A program made the position numbers and the translations under genes. Source: Sandaracinaceae bacterium (lineage in GTDB: Bacteria; Myxococcota_A; Polyangia; Polyangiales; Sandaracinaceae). Taken from it: a DNA stretch of 64,000 nucleotides. The first letter of the stretch is position 1. The number at the start of each line of letters is the position of its first letter. The stretch spans positions 12,359 through 76,358 of the forward strand of contig JACKEC010000037.1 of the NCBI GenBank assembly GCA_020633195.1, in the 5' to 3' direction. Below the pieces are notes generated by a model. It made no database searches, had not been told where the DNA came from, and saw only the letters and a program-made list of their open reading frames with translations. Below are positions 9,154 to 21,200 of this stretch, piece by piece.

Positions 9154-11121
9154 ATGCACGGTCAGGGCAGGCGCCGCGGCGCGAGGCAGGTCATCGGGTG
9201 GGCCGGGCTGGCCGGCGTCGCGCTCCTCGCGGTCGGCTGCGACGGCGCCGCCGAGGTGGACGCGGGCGCCGACGACGCGGGGCTGCCCGACGCGGGGCCG
9301 AGCTGCACCGAGGCCATCTGGGATCCCGCGGGGGGCACGCTCACCCGCTGGCCCGAGCCGTCGCTGCTCGTCGAGGACGCCACCACCGAGACGGGGTTGC
9401 GGATCCGCTTCGACGAGGCGGACTACCCGATGCTCGTGGGTCAGCTCCGCGGCTACCGACAGGTGTTCACCGAGGACCTCGCCGAGCTCGACGGCTTCGG
9501 GATCAACGCCGAGGCGTTCTTCACGTTCGGCCGCGCGTTCGACGTCGACGCGCTGCCCACCGCGGAGCCGACCGCCGAGCGGACGGCGGGCCTCGGCCTG
9601 GTGATCGTGAGCCCGGGCCCGCCGCGCCTGCACCCCGTGCTGGTGGAGTCGACCGACGACGGGCGCACGCTGCTGCTCGCGCCGATGTCGCCGCTGCCCG
9701 CGAAGGCCGAGGTCGCCGCGTTCGTGACCGACCGGCTCGCGCCGATGGCGGGCGGCTGCCTCGCCGCGAGCCCCGCGGTCCGCACGGACCTCGAGGCCCC
9801 CGACGCCCGGGCGCGCGCCGCGCTCGACGCGCTCACGAGCCTCGGGGTCGTCGCCTCGACCGACGAGCTCGTCGCGTTCGTCGCCTTCCCCACCCAGTCG
9901 ATCGAGGAGGACACCATCGCCGTCGCCGCCGACATCACCGCGCGGCCCGCGCCGACCTTCGTGACCCCGCCCACGTGCGCGCCGGACGGCGACACGATGA
10001 TCCGCTGCGACTCGTCGTTCATCTCGCAGGACTACCGCGACGAGGACGGGGTCTTCCGGCGCGCGGTCGGGCAGGTCGTCGAGCCGGTGACGAGCTACGA
10101 GGTGCCCGTCACCTTCTGGCTCCCCGTCGGCGCGACGGCGCCGTACCCGACGATCCTGTTCGGCCACGGCCTCGGCGGCGACCGCAACCAGGCGCGGCGC
10201 CTCGCGCAGTTCGCGGCGCCCCAGGGCTGGGCGACGGTCTCCGCGCCCGCCCTCTCGCACGGCGAGCACCCGACCCACCTCGACCCCGACGGCGCGACGC
10301 TGTCCGTCGTGCTCGAGTTCTTCGCGATCGGCGACATCAACGAGCGCGCGCTGCACGCCACGCGGCTGCGCGAGCACTTCCGGCAGACGAGCTGGGATCG
10401 CCTCCAGCTCACGCGGCTGCTCCAGAGCGCGCCCGACGTCGACGGCGACGGCGCGCCCGACGTCGACCCGGACGCGCTCTCCTACCTCGGCGTCTCGCTC
10501 GGCGGGCTCATGGGGCCCGAGGTGCTCGCCGCCACCGACGCGTACAGCGCCGGGGTGCTCGTGGTCCCCGGCGGGCGGGTCTCCACGATCATGTACGCGT
10601 CTTCGCTGTTCGGCGCGCTCGTCGATCTGCTGCGGCCCCGCACCGCGACCGCGGGCGACGTCCGCCGCTTCTTCCCGATCCTCCAGACCGTGCTCGACGC
10701 CGGAGATCCCGCGAGCTACGGCGCGCACGGCCTCCAGGATCGCTTCGCGAGCGCCCCTCGGGTCCCCAGCGTGCTGCTCGGCGTGGTGCTCGACGACGAG
10801 GTCGTGCCCAACGTCGCGAACTACGCGCTCGGCCGCGCCTACGGCGTGCCCATCGTCGCGCCGCTCCTGCGCGAGGAGCCGGGGTTCGAGGTCGTGACGG
10901 GCCCGCTGACCGGCAACTTCGACGAGGGGAGGGCGACCGGCGGCCTGCTCCAGTTCGACTACGTGAGGGACGGGGAGATGGTCGTGCGCGCCACCCACGA
11001 CAACGTCGGCGACAGCGACGTCGGCGCCGACGCGTGGTTCGACTTCCTCCGCAGCCACCTCGACGACGGGCTCGCTCGCGTCCGGGACCCCTACGCCGCC
11101 ACGAGCTTTCCGCGACCGTGA
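9154..11121 (+). CDS. Lipoprotein with alpha/beta-hydrolase (lipase-like) domain
   Basis: A 655-residue lipoprotein: two Arg-rich turns, a hydrophobic core and lipobox LAVGC, followed by an Asp/Ala/Gly linker. The second half is an alpha/beta hydrolase: oxyanion-hole motif GHGLGGDR near residue 335, nucleophile elbow GVSLGG near 445, an Asp-containing loop (DDEVVPN) and a possible catalytic His near 613 (ATHDN). The plan resembles surface lipases of the Pla-1/VolA type, but that is a family guess. ATG 9154 is the only start that gives a proper signal peptide. It reads away from HMG-CoA lyase and is followed 59 bases later by a membrane protein. Confidence 0.8.
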   Translation: MHGQGRRRGARQVIGWAGLAGVALLAVGCDGAAEVDAGADDAGLPDAGPSCTEAIWDPAGGTLTRWPEPSLLVEDATTETGLRIRFDEADYPMLVGQLRGYRQVFTEDLAELDGFGINAEAFFTFGRAFDVDALPTAEPTAERTAGLGLVIVSPGPPRLHPVLVESTDDGRTLLLAPMSPLPAKAEVAAFVTDRLAPMAGGCLAASPAVRTDLEAPDARARAALDALTSLGVVASTDELVAFVAFPTQSIEEDTIAVAADITARPAPTFVTPPTCAPDGDTMIRCDSSFISQDYRDEDGVFRRAVGQVVEPVTSYEVPVTFWLPVGATAPYPTILFGHGLGGDRNQARRLAQFAAPQGWATVSAPALSHGEHPTHLDPDGATLSVVLEFFAIGDINERALHATRLREHFRQTSWDRLQLTRLLQSAPDVDGDGAPDVDPDALSYLGVSLGGLMGPEVLAATDAYSAGVLVVPGGRVSTIMYASSLFGALVDLLRPRTATAGDVRRFFPILQTVLDAGDPASYGAHGLQDRFASAPRVPSVLLGVVLDDEVVPNVANYALGRAYGVPIVAPLLREEPGFEVVTGPLTGNFDEGRATGGLLQFDYVRDGEMVVRATHDNVGDSDVGADAWFDFLRSHLDDGLARVRDPYAATSFPRP

Positions 11122-11180
11122 CGCCCACGTTCGGTAGCCACCGACCCGAACCGGGGTACTCTGCGCCCTTCGGAGGAACG

Positions 11181-11972
11181 ATGTTCAGGTACGCCGCGCC
11201 CGCGCTCGCCGCCCCTCTCTTCGTGCTCGCCCTCTGCGCTCCGTCCGGCGCGCTGGCCCAGACCACGTCCGGGGCGAGCGGCCTCCACCTCGACTTCCTC
11301 GCGCAGGTCGACGACGCGACCCCCGAGGGCGACGAAGCGGGCGAGGCCGCGGAGCCCGAGCCGGAGGCCGACGTCGCCCCCGAGCCGCAGGCGCCGAGCC
11401 CTCGAGAGGTCGCCGAGGAGACCAACGCGGCGGACTACGCGAGCCAGATGCGCATGCGCGCCGACCTCATGCCCGTGCACCGCGCCTTCGGTATCGCGAC
11501 CTGGATCTCGATGCTCGCGACGGTGACCCTCGGGATGTTCCAGTACTACAACATCTACGGGTTCTTCGGCGGCGCGCAGGACTCGGGGTGCGTGCGCGGC
11601 GACGCCATCTTCGGCCAGGACCAGTGCTGGGGCGATCCGTGGGTCCACCGCACGGCGTGGATCACCACCACCGCGCTCTACGCGACCACGTTCAGCCTCT
11701 CGCTCGCGATGCCCGACCCGGACCACCTCGACCAGGGCGACAGCGCCTACGCGAGCAACCTCCGGCTGCACAAGATCCTGCGCTGGGGTCACTTCGCGGG
11801 GATGCTCGCGCAGGTCGTCCTCGGCCTCGTCATCTCGCAGGCGCAGCCGTGGTTCGGCCTCGACCGCGCGAACGACTTCGGCACGCTCCAGGCCCTCGCC
11901 ACCGTCCACCAGGTCGTCGGCCTCGCGACGTTCGGGATGGTGACCGCGGCCGGCGCGATCATGCTGTTCTAA
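11181..11972 (+). CDS. Four-helix membrane protein, cytochrome b561-like
   Basis: A 263-residue protein with a cleavable signal peptide (FVLALCAPSGALA), an acidic Glu/Pro/Ala linker (about 45-80) and four predicted membrane helices. Histidines sit at or near the helix ends: VHRAFG before helix 1, WVHRTAW before helix 2, RLHKILRWGHF before helix 3 and TVHQVVG before helix 4. This spacing resembles haem-b ligation in b561-type proteins, which move electrons across a membrane; that is inference from pattern only. A clear GGAGGA Shine-Dalgarno sits 5 bases before ATG 11181. Confidence 0.72.
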   Translation: MFRYAAPALAAPLFVLALCAPSGALAQTTSGASGLHLDFLAQVDDATPEGDEAGEAAEPEPEADVAPEPQAPSPREVAEETNAADYASQMRMRADLMPVHRAFGIATWISMLATVTLGMFQYYNIYGFFGGAQDSGCVRGDAIFGQDQCWGDPWVHRTAWITTTALYATTFSLSLAMPDPDHLDQGDSAYASNLRLHKILRWGHFAGMLAQVVLGLVISQAQPWFGLDRANDFGTLQALATVHQVVGLATFGMVTAAGAIMLF

Positions 11973-12206
11973 CAACCCCGATCGCCCCGCGGAGCGCTTA
12001 GGTCAGTGATTCCGTGAGGGTCGGCGGCCGATAGCACGAACCGTGCGCGGTGCGCCAAAACTGTGCTTGCCACGGCCCGGGGCCAGCCGATACCATCGAC
12101 AGCCCACGGGGGGCTACAACCTCCAACTGCTTGGAGTCGCTAGCTTTTTTGGCGTTCCCACTCGGGCGGCTCGAGCTGCTCCGAAGAGATCGGTTCAGGG
12201 AGACTG
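11973..12206 (+). promoter_or_regulatory. Leader and likely promoter of the giant TPR gene
   Basis: No gene is visible in these 234 bases. A possible sigma-70-like promoter is TTGCCA (about 12068) with GATACC after a 16-base spacer. Further down, a short inverted repeat CTCCAA-CTGC-TTGGAG (about 12119-12134) is followed by a run of six T at about 12145, which looks like a small terminator or attenuator upstream of the gene. The ribosome-binding site AGGGAG lies just before ATG 12207. Promoter and attenuator are both inference. Confidence 0.35.
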
Positions 12207-15200
12207 ATGGCGTCGCAAAACGTCTCGCACCTACTCGGCACGCTTCAAGAGGACCCCGAGAACCAGGAGGCCCTCTCGGCCATCGCGGCGCTCGCGGAGA
12301 ACGGCACGTCGGGGCTCGACGCCGACACCGAGCGCATGCTCGATCTCGCGCGCCGCGGTCACGGCGAGCGCTCGGAGTACCGGGCGGCCGCCCACCTCCT
12401 GAGTGTGCAAGCGAAGTTGTCGGCGGATGCCGACCCCGATCGGGCCGCGAACTTCTACCAGGAGCTCGGCCAGATCTACCGGGAGGAGCTCCTCGACGAC
12501 TCGAACGCCAAGGGCGCGTTCGAGCAGGCCCTTGCCCTGCGCCCGGGTGACGAGGACCTCCAGGATCAGATCGCTCAGATCGAGCAGACCGCCGAGAAGT
12601 GGAGCGACATCGTCAAGCGCTTCATCGACGAGGCCAACAGCGCCAGCGATCCGACGCTGAAGAGCTCGCTGCTCGTCAGCGCCGCGAGCCTCGTCTGGAA
12701 GTACAAGGGGCGCGGCCGCGACAAGCAGGTCGACAGCCTGTTCAAGGAGGCCCTCGAGGCGGCCCGGGGCGACGCCCGCGCGGCGCGCCTGTACGAGCAG
12801 GTCCTGCGCACTCGCGAGAAGTGGGAAGAGCTCGCGGCGGTCCTCCTCGAGACCGCCGAGGGCACGCGCGACAAGGAGGAGAAGGTCCACCTGATGATCC
12901 GCGCCGCTCGCGTCCTCGCGAACGAGCTCGGCGACAAGGTGCGGGCCGCCGCCGCGTACGAGCGGGTGCTCGACTTCCACCCGAACCACTCGCGCTCGAT
13001 GAGCTTCCTCGTCGGCTACTTCATGGAGACCAAGGACTGGGACCACCTGGTCGCGCTCTATGAAGACGCCTTGCGCTCGCGCAACAAGCTCGACGACGAG
13101 GCCGGCGTCCTGCTGCAGCTCGGCATGGTCCACTGGCGCTTCCGCGAGGCGCCCGACAAGGCCGAGCCCTACTTCGCCCGGCTCCGCAAGATGGACCCGG
13201 CGCACCCGGGGATGCTCGACTTCTACAGGTCGTACCTGGAGAACGACGAGGACCCGCAGAAGCTCGTCAAGATCTTCACCGACGCGCAGCGCGGCGCGAA
13301 CAGCGACGAGCAGCGGCTCGCGCTGGCCATCGAGCTCGCCGAGACGTCGAGCCTCGCCGGCCACGACGAGCGCGCGATCGACGCGTGGAAGACGGTGCTG
13401 CGCCTCGACCCGACCAACGCGCTCGCCCCGCGCGAGCTGCGCAGCCTCTACGAGCGCACCGAGAAGTGGAACGCGCTCGTCGAGGTGCTCAAGGCCGAGG
13501 CCGACTCGGTCCCGGACGACGAGCCCGAGCGCAAGGTCGCGCTCCTGCGCGAGCTGATCCCCATCTACAGGGGCCGCCTCGGCCTCGACGTGATGGTGAT
13601 CAACACCTACAACGCGATCCTGAGCCTCGACCCCTCCGACCAGGAGGCCATCGACGCGCTCGCCGAGACCTACGAGTCCACCAACCGGTGGAACGACCTC
13701 ATCGGCGTGCTCACCAAGCAGGCCGAGGCGCAGGAGGATCCCGCGCAGCAGGTCGAGCTGTACCTGCGCGTCGCGGACCTCTGGATCGAGCGCTTCGCGA
13801 ACTACAACCAGGCCACGCAGCCGCTCGAGCAGGTCATCGAGATCGAGCCCGAGAACCGCGCCGCGCTCCGCACGCTCAAGGACATCTACACGAAGAAGCG
13901 GGCCTGGACGCACCTCTACGACGTGCTCGTGAAGGAGTCGCGGCTCGCCAGCGATCCGGAGTCGCGGCTCGCGCACAAGCTCGAGCTCGCCGACCTCGCG
14001 GGCAAGCGCCTGCACCGGCACGCCGACGCGATCCAGATCTGGAAGGAGATCCTCGAGCAGGCGCCCGACCACCCGGACGCGCTCGACAACCTCCAGAAGC
14101 TCGCCGAGCGCGAGAAGGACTGGGAGACGCTCGCGGACGTGCTCGAGCGGCGCGTGCTCGAGAGCGCGGCCGACGAGAAGGAGCAAGTGAAGTTGCTCCA
14201 GAAGCTCGGCGTGATCTACGGCGAGCACCTCGAGGACACCATCAAGGCGGCGAGCGCCTGGAAGCGGATCCTCGACCTCGACCCGAAGAACGGCCGCGCT
14301 CTGCGGACACTGCGGGAGACCTTCCTCGCCTCGAGCGACTTCGAAGGGCTCGAGGCGCTGTACGCCGACGCGGGCGACTACGAGGGCCTCGTCGACGTGC
14401 TCGGCAACGTCGCGGACCGCGCGAAGGACGACGCGGTCAAGGTGCAGCTCAGCTTCCGCGCGGCGGAGATCTACGAGAACGAGCTGCAGCAGGGCAACCG
14501 CGCGTTCCGCGCGTACGAGCGCGTGCTCAGCGCCGATCCCGCGAACGAGCGCGCGGCGCGCTCGCTCATCCCGATCTACGAGGGCGAGGGCAAGCACAAC
14601 CGCCTCCCGGCGCTCTACGAGGTGCTCTACGGCCACGCCGAGGACGACGCGGGGCGGCTCGCGATCCTCGGGACCCTGCGCGGCCTCGCCACCGAGCGGC
14701 TCAGCGACGACGCGAGCGCGTTCGACTACTCGGCGCGGGCCTTCGCCCTGGCGCCGACCGATCCGGAGACCCGCGCGAGCCTCGAGCGCTCGGCCGAGCC
14801 GGCGAGCCGCCACGAGGCGCTCGTCGAGCTCTACGCGGGTCGCCTCGCCGCCATCGACGAGGACCCGGACGCCGACACGGAGCGCCTCTGGCTCCGCCGC
14901 CGCATCGCCTCGATCGCGGGGGAGCGGCTCGGCCAGACCGACCAGGCCATCGCGCAGCTCAAGCAGATCCTCGAGGCGCAGCCCGACGACGCCGAGGCGG
15001 CCGAGGGCCTGCAGCAGATCTATCGGGCCGCGGGCATGCACCGCGATCTGCGCGGGCTGCTGCTGAGCCGCGTCAGCCACGCGACCGACGAGGGCAGCCG
15101 GCGCGACCTGCTCGGGGAGCTCGCGCGCCTCGAGGAGCACGAGATCGGCGACGCCGAGAGCGCCGCCGCGCGCTACCGCCAGATCCTCGAGAGCGACCCG

Positions 15201-18200
15201 CAGGACCGCGGCGCGCTCGCCGCCATCGACCGCCTCGGCGAGGCCGCGGGGCGCTGGGACGAGGTCGCCGACGCGATCCGCCGGCAGCGCGAGATCGTCG
15301 ACGACGAGGCCGAGCACGCCGCGCTCACCCTGCGGCTCGGGCAGACCCTCGCGGGGCCGCTCGCGGATCGCCGGGGCGCGTTCGACGCCTTCAGCGAGGT
15401 CGCGATGATGCGGCCGGAGGAGGCTCGCGCCGTCGCGGGGCTCGAGGCCCTCCTCGACGACGAGGAGCTCGCGCCCGAGGTGCGCCTCGTGCTCGAGGAC
15501 GTCTACGAGGCGACCGGCCAGTACGAGAAGCTCACCGCCGTGATCGAGCAGCGCCTCGCCGCGTCGACCGATCCCGACGAGCAACGCGCCTTGCGCATGC
15601 GCTACGCCGAGCTCGCCGGCACGATCGGCGACGCGAAGGCGGCCTACGGGGCGCTCGAGGCGGCGTTCCTCGCCGACCCGTCGAACGTCGAGCTTCAGGA
15701 CCGCGTGATCGAGGCGGCGGAGGCGGCGGACGAGCACGAGTCGCTCGCGCAGGCCTTCAGCTCGGCGATGACCTCGCTCGAGACCCACGACCAGTCGGCG
15801 CTCGCGGCGAAGGTCGCGCACCTCTACGACGTGGTCCTCGGTCGGCCCGACGACGCCGAGCCGTTCTACAGGAAGGTCCTCGCCAACGATCCCCTCGACG
15901 AGGCGGCGTTCGGCGCCCTCAAGGACCTCTACACGAACGCGGAGCGCTGGAGCGAGCTGCAGGTCCTCTACGACCGCCGCATCGCCGAGACCGTCGACGC
16001 CGAGTCGAAGCTCGACCTGCTCCTGCAGGTCTGCTTCCTGTTCGAGGAGCTGACGGACGACGCCGAGGCGGCCATCACCGCGCACCGGCAGGTGCTGGAC
16101 CTCGACCCGGAGCACTCGGCCTCGCGCCGCGCCCTCGAGCGCCTGTTCGAGCGCACCGAGCGCTGGGACGACCTCGTCGCGCTGCTCCGCGAGGAGCTCG
16201 ACCGCGCCAACCCGGACGAGCAGATCGGGCTCACGCAGCGGCTCGGCATGCTGCACGAGAAGCGGCTCAACCGGCCCGAGCAGGCCGTCGACTGCTACGA
16301 GGCGGTGCTCGAGCGCGAGCCGAGCCACCGGCACGCGCGCGACGCCCTCGAGCGGCTCATCGCGGTGCCCGCGCAGCGGCAGCGCTGCGCTCGGATCCTC
16401 GCGCCCATCTACGAAGACCGGGGCGACTGGCCGGAGCTCGTCGACACCCTGAAGGTGCAGCTCGAGGAGGTCCCCGACGTCGGGGATCGCGTCGCGCTCC
16501 TCACCCGCATCGCGGGCCTCCAGGAGGATCGCCTCCACGATCCGGCGGCGGCGTTCGCGTCGATCGCCACCGCGGTCGAGGTCGATCCGGCGGAGCAGCT
16601 CGTCCGCGAGGAGCTCGCGCGGCTCGCCCGCATGCGCGACGCCGAGCGCGAGCGCGCGGCCGTGCTCGAGAAGGCGTTCGAGAAGAGCCGGGAGGACGCC
16701 GTCCTCGCGTGCGAGATCCTCCTCGAGCTCGCGCAGCTGTGGGACGACGCGGTCGGCGACGGCGATCAGGCCGAGGCCGCCTACCGCCGCCTCATCGCGA
16801 TCGAGCCCGACGACACCGAGGTGCTGCTCGAGGCCTCGCGGGCGCTCGAGCGCCTCCACCTCGCGAAGGGCGACCACGCCGCGCTCGCCGAGGATCTCAG
16901 CCGTCAGGTCGAGCTCGAGACGGATCCCGACACGCAAGGTCGCTTGCTGGTTCGGCTCGCCGACCTGCGTGAGGAGCTCCTCGAGGACGTCCCCGGCGCC
17001 ATCGCGGCGCACCGCCAGCGGCTGGTGATCGATCCCGGCGACGTCGACGCGATGAGCGCGCTCGAGCGGCTCTACGAGCAGACGGCGCAGTGGGCGTCGC
17101 TGATCGAGATCCTCCGGGCGCGCGACGCGGTGGTGACCGACGTCGACGAGCAGTGCGCGATCGCGCGGCGGATCGGCGCCATCTACGAGGGCGAGCTCGA
17201 GGACGCGGACAACGCGATCATCGCGTACAACGACGTGCTCGCGCGCTTCGGGACCGACTCGGAGACGCTCGCGTCGCTGTCGCGGCTCTACCAGCAGGCC
17301 GAGCGCTGGACCGATCTGCTCGAGGTCGCGCAGATGGTCTACGAGATGGCCGAGCAGGGTCCCATCCGCGCGGCCGTCCGCTACCAGATGGGCGAGATCA
17401 TGCGCGGCTACACCGGTGAGGTGGAGCGCGCGGTCGAGGCTTACGGCGAGGTGCTCGAGCTGGTCCCCGACCACCCCGGCGCGCTCGAGTCGCTGGCGGC
17501 GATCATGACCGCCGACGGCACGCCGACGACCCCGGAGGTCGAGGGGCGCGACACGCTCGACGACGCCGAGGCGGACGGCGAAGAGGGGGAGGCCCGCGAG
17601 GCGTCCGAGCCGTCCGAGCCCGAGGGGCCGGTGTACCCGGTCGAGGTGCGGATCGAGGCGGCGCGCGTGCTCGTGCCTCACTTCGAGAGCGCGGCCGACT
17701 ACCCGCAGCTCCTCGACGCCCTGCTCGTGAGGGCCGAGTCCGAGGATCCGATGGAGCGCTACGCGGCGCTGCGCCGCGCGGCGGAGGTCGCCGATCTCGG
17801 GCTCCAGGACGCGAGCCGCTCGTTCGAGCTCCAGGGGCGCGCGGTGCGCGCGGGCCTCGCCGAGGACGACCTCGGCGACATGCTGCGCGAGCTCGGTCGC
17901 TTCGCCGCCGACAGCCAGCGCTGGTCCGACTACGTCGGCCTCCTGCGCGAGGTCGGCCCCGAGGTGATGGACGGCGATCTCCAGGTGCAAGCGTACTTGC
18001 AGGTCGCGGAGGTCGCTCGCGACCGCCTCGAGGACCCGGTGCTCGCGCGGAGCTACTACGAGAACGTCCTCGAGACCCAGCCCGACCACACGGAGGCCCT
18101 CGACGCGCTCGAGGAGCTCATCGCCGCGGCCGAGGACTACCCGGCCCTCCTCGAGGTCCTGCGTCGCAAGACGGACCTCGCCGACAGCCCCGACGAGCGC

Positions 18201-21200
18201 GTCCCGCTCCTCTTGCGTCGCGCCGAGATCGGCGAGTCGCACACCGGCGAGATCGCGAACGCCATCGACTGCTACGAGCAGGCGCTCGCGGAGACCCAGC
18301 CGCGCGAAGCGTACGAGGGCCTCGAGCGGCTCTATGGCCGCGCCGAGCGCTACAACGCGCTCGCCGTCCACTACGAGAAGATGCTCGAGGACGGCGTCGG
18401 CGAGCCCGTCGAGGTCCGCTACCGGCTCGGCGTCACGCAGCTCGAGAAGCTCGAGGACCCGTGGGCGGCCACCGAGCAGTTCCGGGAGGCGCTCCTCCTC
18501 GACGTGGAGCACCAGCCGACCATCGAGGCGCTCGAGCGCCTGATGGACGACGAGGAGCACCGCGCGACCGCGGCGGAGATCCTCGAGCCCGTCTTCCTGC
18601 AGAAGATGGACTGGCCGCGCGTCACCGCCTGCATCGAGGCGCGGCTCGCCGCCGAGGCCGACCTCGACGAGCGCAAGGCGCACCTCACGCGGCTCGGGCA
18701 GATCCACGAGGACTACCTCGAGGACCTCGAGGGCGCGCTCGAGGCGTACGCCCGCCTGTTCCGCGAGGACCCGCGCGATCACTCCACGTGGGAGACGCTG
18801 TCGCGCCTCGCGCGGGTGCTCGAGCGCTGGGATCGCCTCGCCGAGATCTACCGCGAGGCCCTCGAGGGCATCGGCGGCGACGACGAGGAGACCGCGCGGC
18901 TCGCGCTGCTCACCGGTCAGCTCTACGACGACAAGGTCCAGGACCTCGCGAAGGCCGCGCCGATGTACGAGCGCGCCCTGCGCTTCGAGCCGGGCAACCA
19001 CGACGCGTTCATCGCGCTCGAGTCGGTCCACCAGCGCCGCGAGGCGTGGGACGACCTGCTGCGGCTCTACCGCGACCAGTCCTCGGCGGCGGAGACCGAC
19101 GAGGAGCGGATCGCGTTCCTGCGCAAGAGCGCCCGCCTCCTCGAGGAGGAGCTCGCGCAGCCCGACCGGGCCATCGAGGCCCAGCGCGACATCCTCATGA
19201 TCGACCCCGAGGACACGAACGCCATCGCGGCGCTCGACGAGCTCCTCGTGCGCCAGGAGCGCTGGCCGGAGGTCGCCGATCACCTCCGCCACCAGATCGA
19301 GCTCGGCGCGGGGGAGCCGTTCGTCAACGACCTCAAGCTCCGCCTCGGCAAGCTCCTCAAGGAGCGCCTCGAGGACACCGCGGGCGCGATCGACGTGTTC
19401 GAGGAGATCACCGAGGCCGACCCGCATCACGCGGACACGGTCGTCGCCCTCGAGCAGCTCGTGCAGTCGCCCGGGCACCAGACCCGGATCATCGAGATCC
19501 TCGAGCCCATCTACCGGGCCACCGATCAGTGGCGCAAGCGCATCGCGATCTACGAGGCGCGCGTCGAGACCACCGAGGAGCAGTACGACCGCGTGCGGCT
19601 GCTCTGTCAGATCGCGGAGCTCCACGAGGAGCGCGCGGGCGACATGCAGCTCGCCTTCCACGCCTACGCGCGCGCCCTCGCGGCGGCGCCCGAGGATCAC
19701 GACGTGCGCGGTCAGGTGGACCGGCTCGCTCAGGACCTCGGGACCTGGGACTCGCACGTCGCCGCCTACGAGGAGGCGCTCAAGCACACCCAGGACGCGA
19801 CCGTGCAGGCGGAGCTCCTGACCCAGATCGCGCGCGTCCACGACGAGATGCGGGGCGACCCGCGCTCGGCGATCGAGACCTACGAGCGCCTGCTCGAGGT
19901 CGACGCGGACGATCCGACGCCGCTGGACTCGCTCGAGTCGCTCCACACGATGGTCGGCGACTGGCGGGGCCTCGTGGACGTGCTCCAGCGCAAGGTCGAG
20001 CGCTCCTACGACCCGGAGGAGCGCGGCGAGCTGCTGCAGCGGGCGGGCTCGGTGCTCGAGGAGCTCCTCGGCGACCAGGCCGGCGCCATCGAGGCGTACC
20101 GCGCCGCGCTCATGGAGAACGAGACGGACGAGTACGCGCTCGAGGCGCTCGACCGGCTCTACGAGGCCGCGGGTGACCACGAGCAGCTCGGCGACGTGCT
20201 GCGGCGGCGCCTCGAGTCGGAGCAGGATCCCGAGACCCGAGTCGAGCTCGCGCTCCGCTTCGGTCGGGTGAACGAGACCCACCTGCGTCGGCCGCACGAG
20301 GCCATCGACGCCTACCGTCGCGCGCTCGACGACGACCCCAACCAGCTCGAGGCCATCGAGGCGCTCGCGCGGCTCTACGAGCGCGAGGCGCAGTGGCCCG
20401 ACCTGCTCGAGAACCTGCGCCTGCAGGCGGGGATGCAGGAGGAGATGGGCCGCCGCGTCCAGCTGCTCTACCGCGCCGGTGAGGTGCTCGAGCGCGAGAT
20501 GGACGACGTCCTGAGCGCGCTGCCGACCTACCAGGACGTCCTCGAGCTCGACCCGCGCTTCGAGAAGGCCATCCAGGCGCTGCTTCGCATCGGCAAGCTC
20601 GACGAGTACCGCGAGCAGGCGGGCGAGATCGTGGAGCCGCTGCTGCGCACGCAGGAGCGCTGGGACGAGCTCGCGGAGCTGTTGGCGGGCAAGGCGCAGG
20701 CGGCCTACGACCCGGCCGACAAGCGGGCCGAGCTGCGGCGCCTCGCCGAGGTGCACGAGCTCGGGCGACAGGACCGCGAGGCCGCGTTCGAGGCGTACAC
20801 GCGGGCGCTCGCCGAGGACCCGTCCGACGAGCAGACGGCCGAGGACATCGAGCGCCTCGCCGCGGAGCTCGGGGCCTGGGAGCGCGCCGCCGACGCCTTC
20901 GCGGTGCGCGCCTCCTCGGCGCTCGAGCCCGACGTCGGCCGCGGCCTCTACGGCCGGCTCGCGCGGATCGCCGAGGATCACCTCGGGGACGACGCGCGCG
21001 CGGTCGAGGCCTACAGCCGCGCCATCGAGCTCGGCGGAGACGACGACGAGGCGCTCGGCGCGCTCGACCGCCTCTACACCAAGCTGGCCGCGTGGCCCGA
21101 GCTCGGGGAGATCCTCGACCGCCGGGTGCAGGCGAGCATGGATCCGACGGAGCGGGGCGAGCTGCTCGTCCGCCTCGGGACGCTGAAGCAGGAGCAGTTC

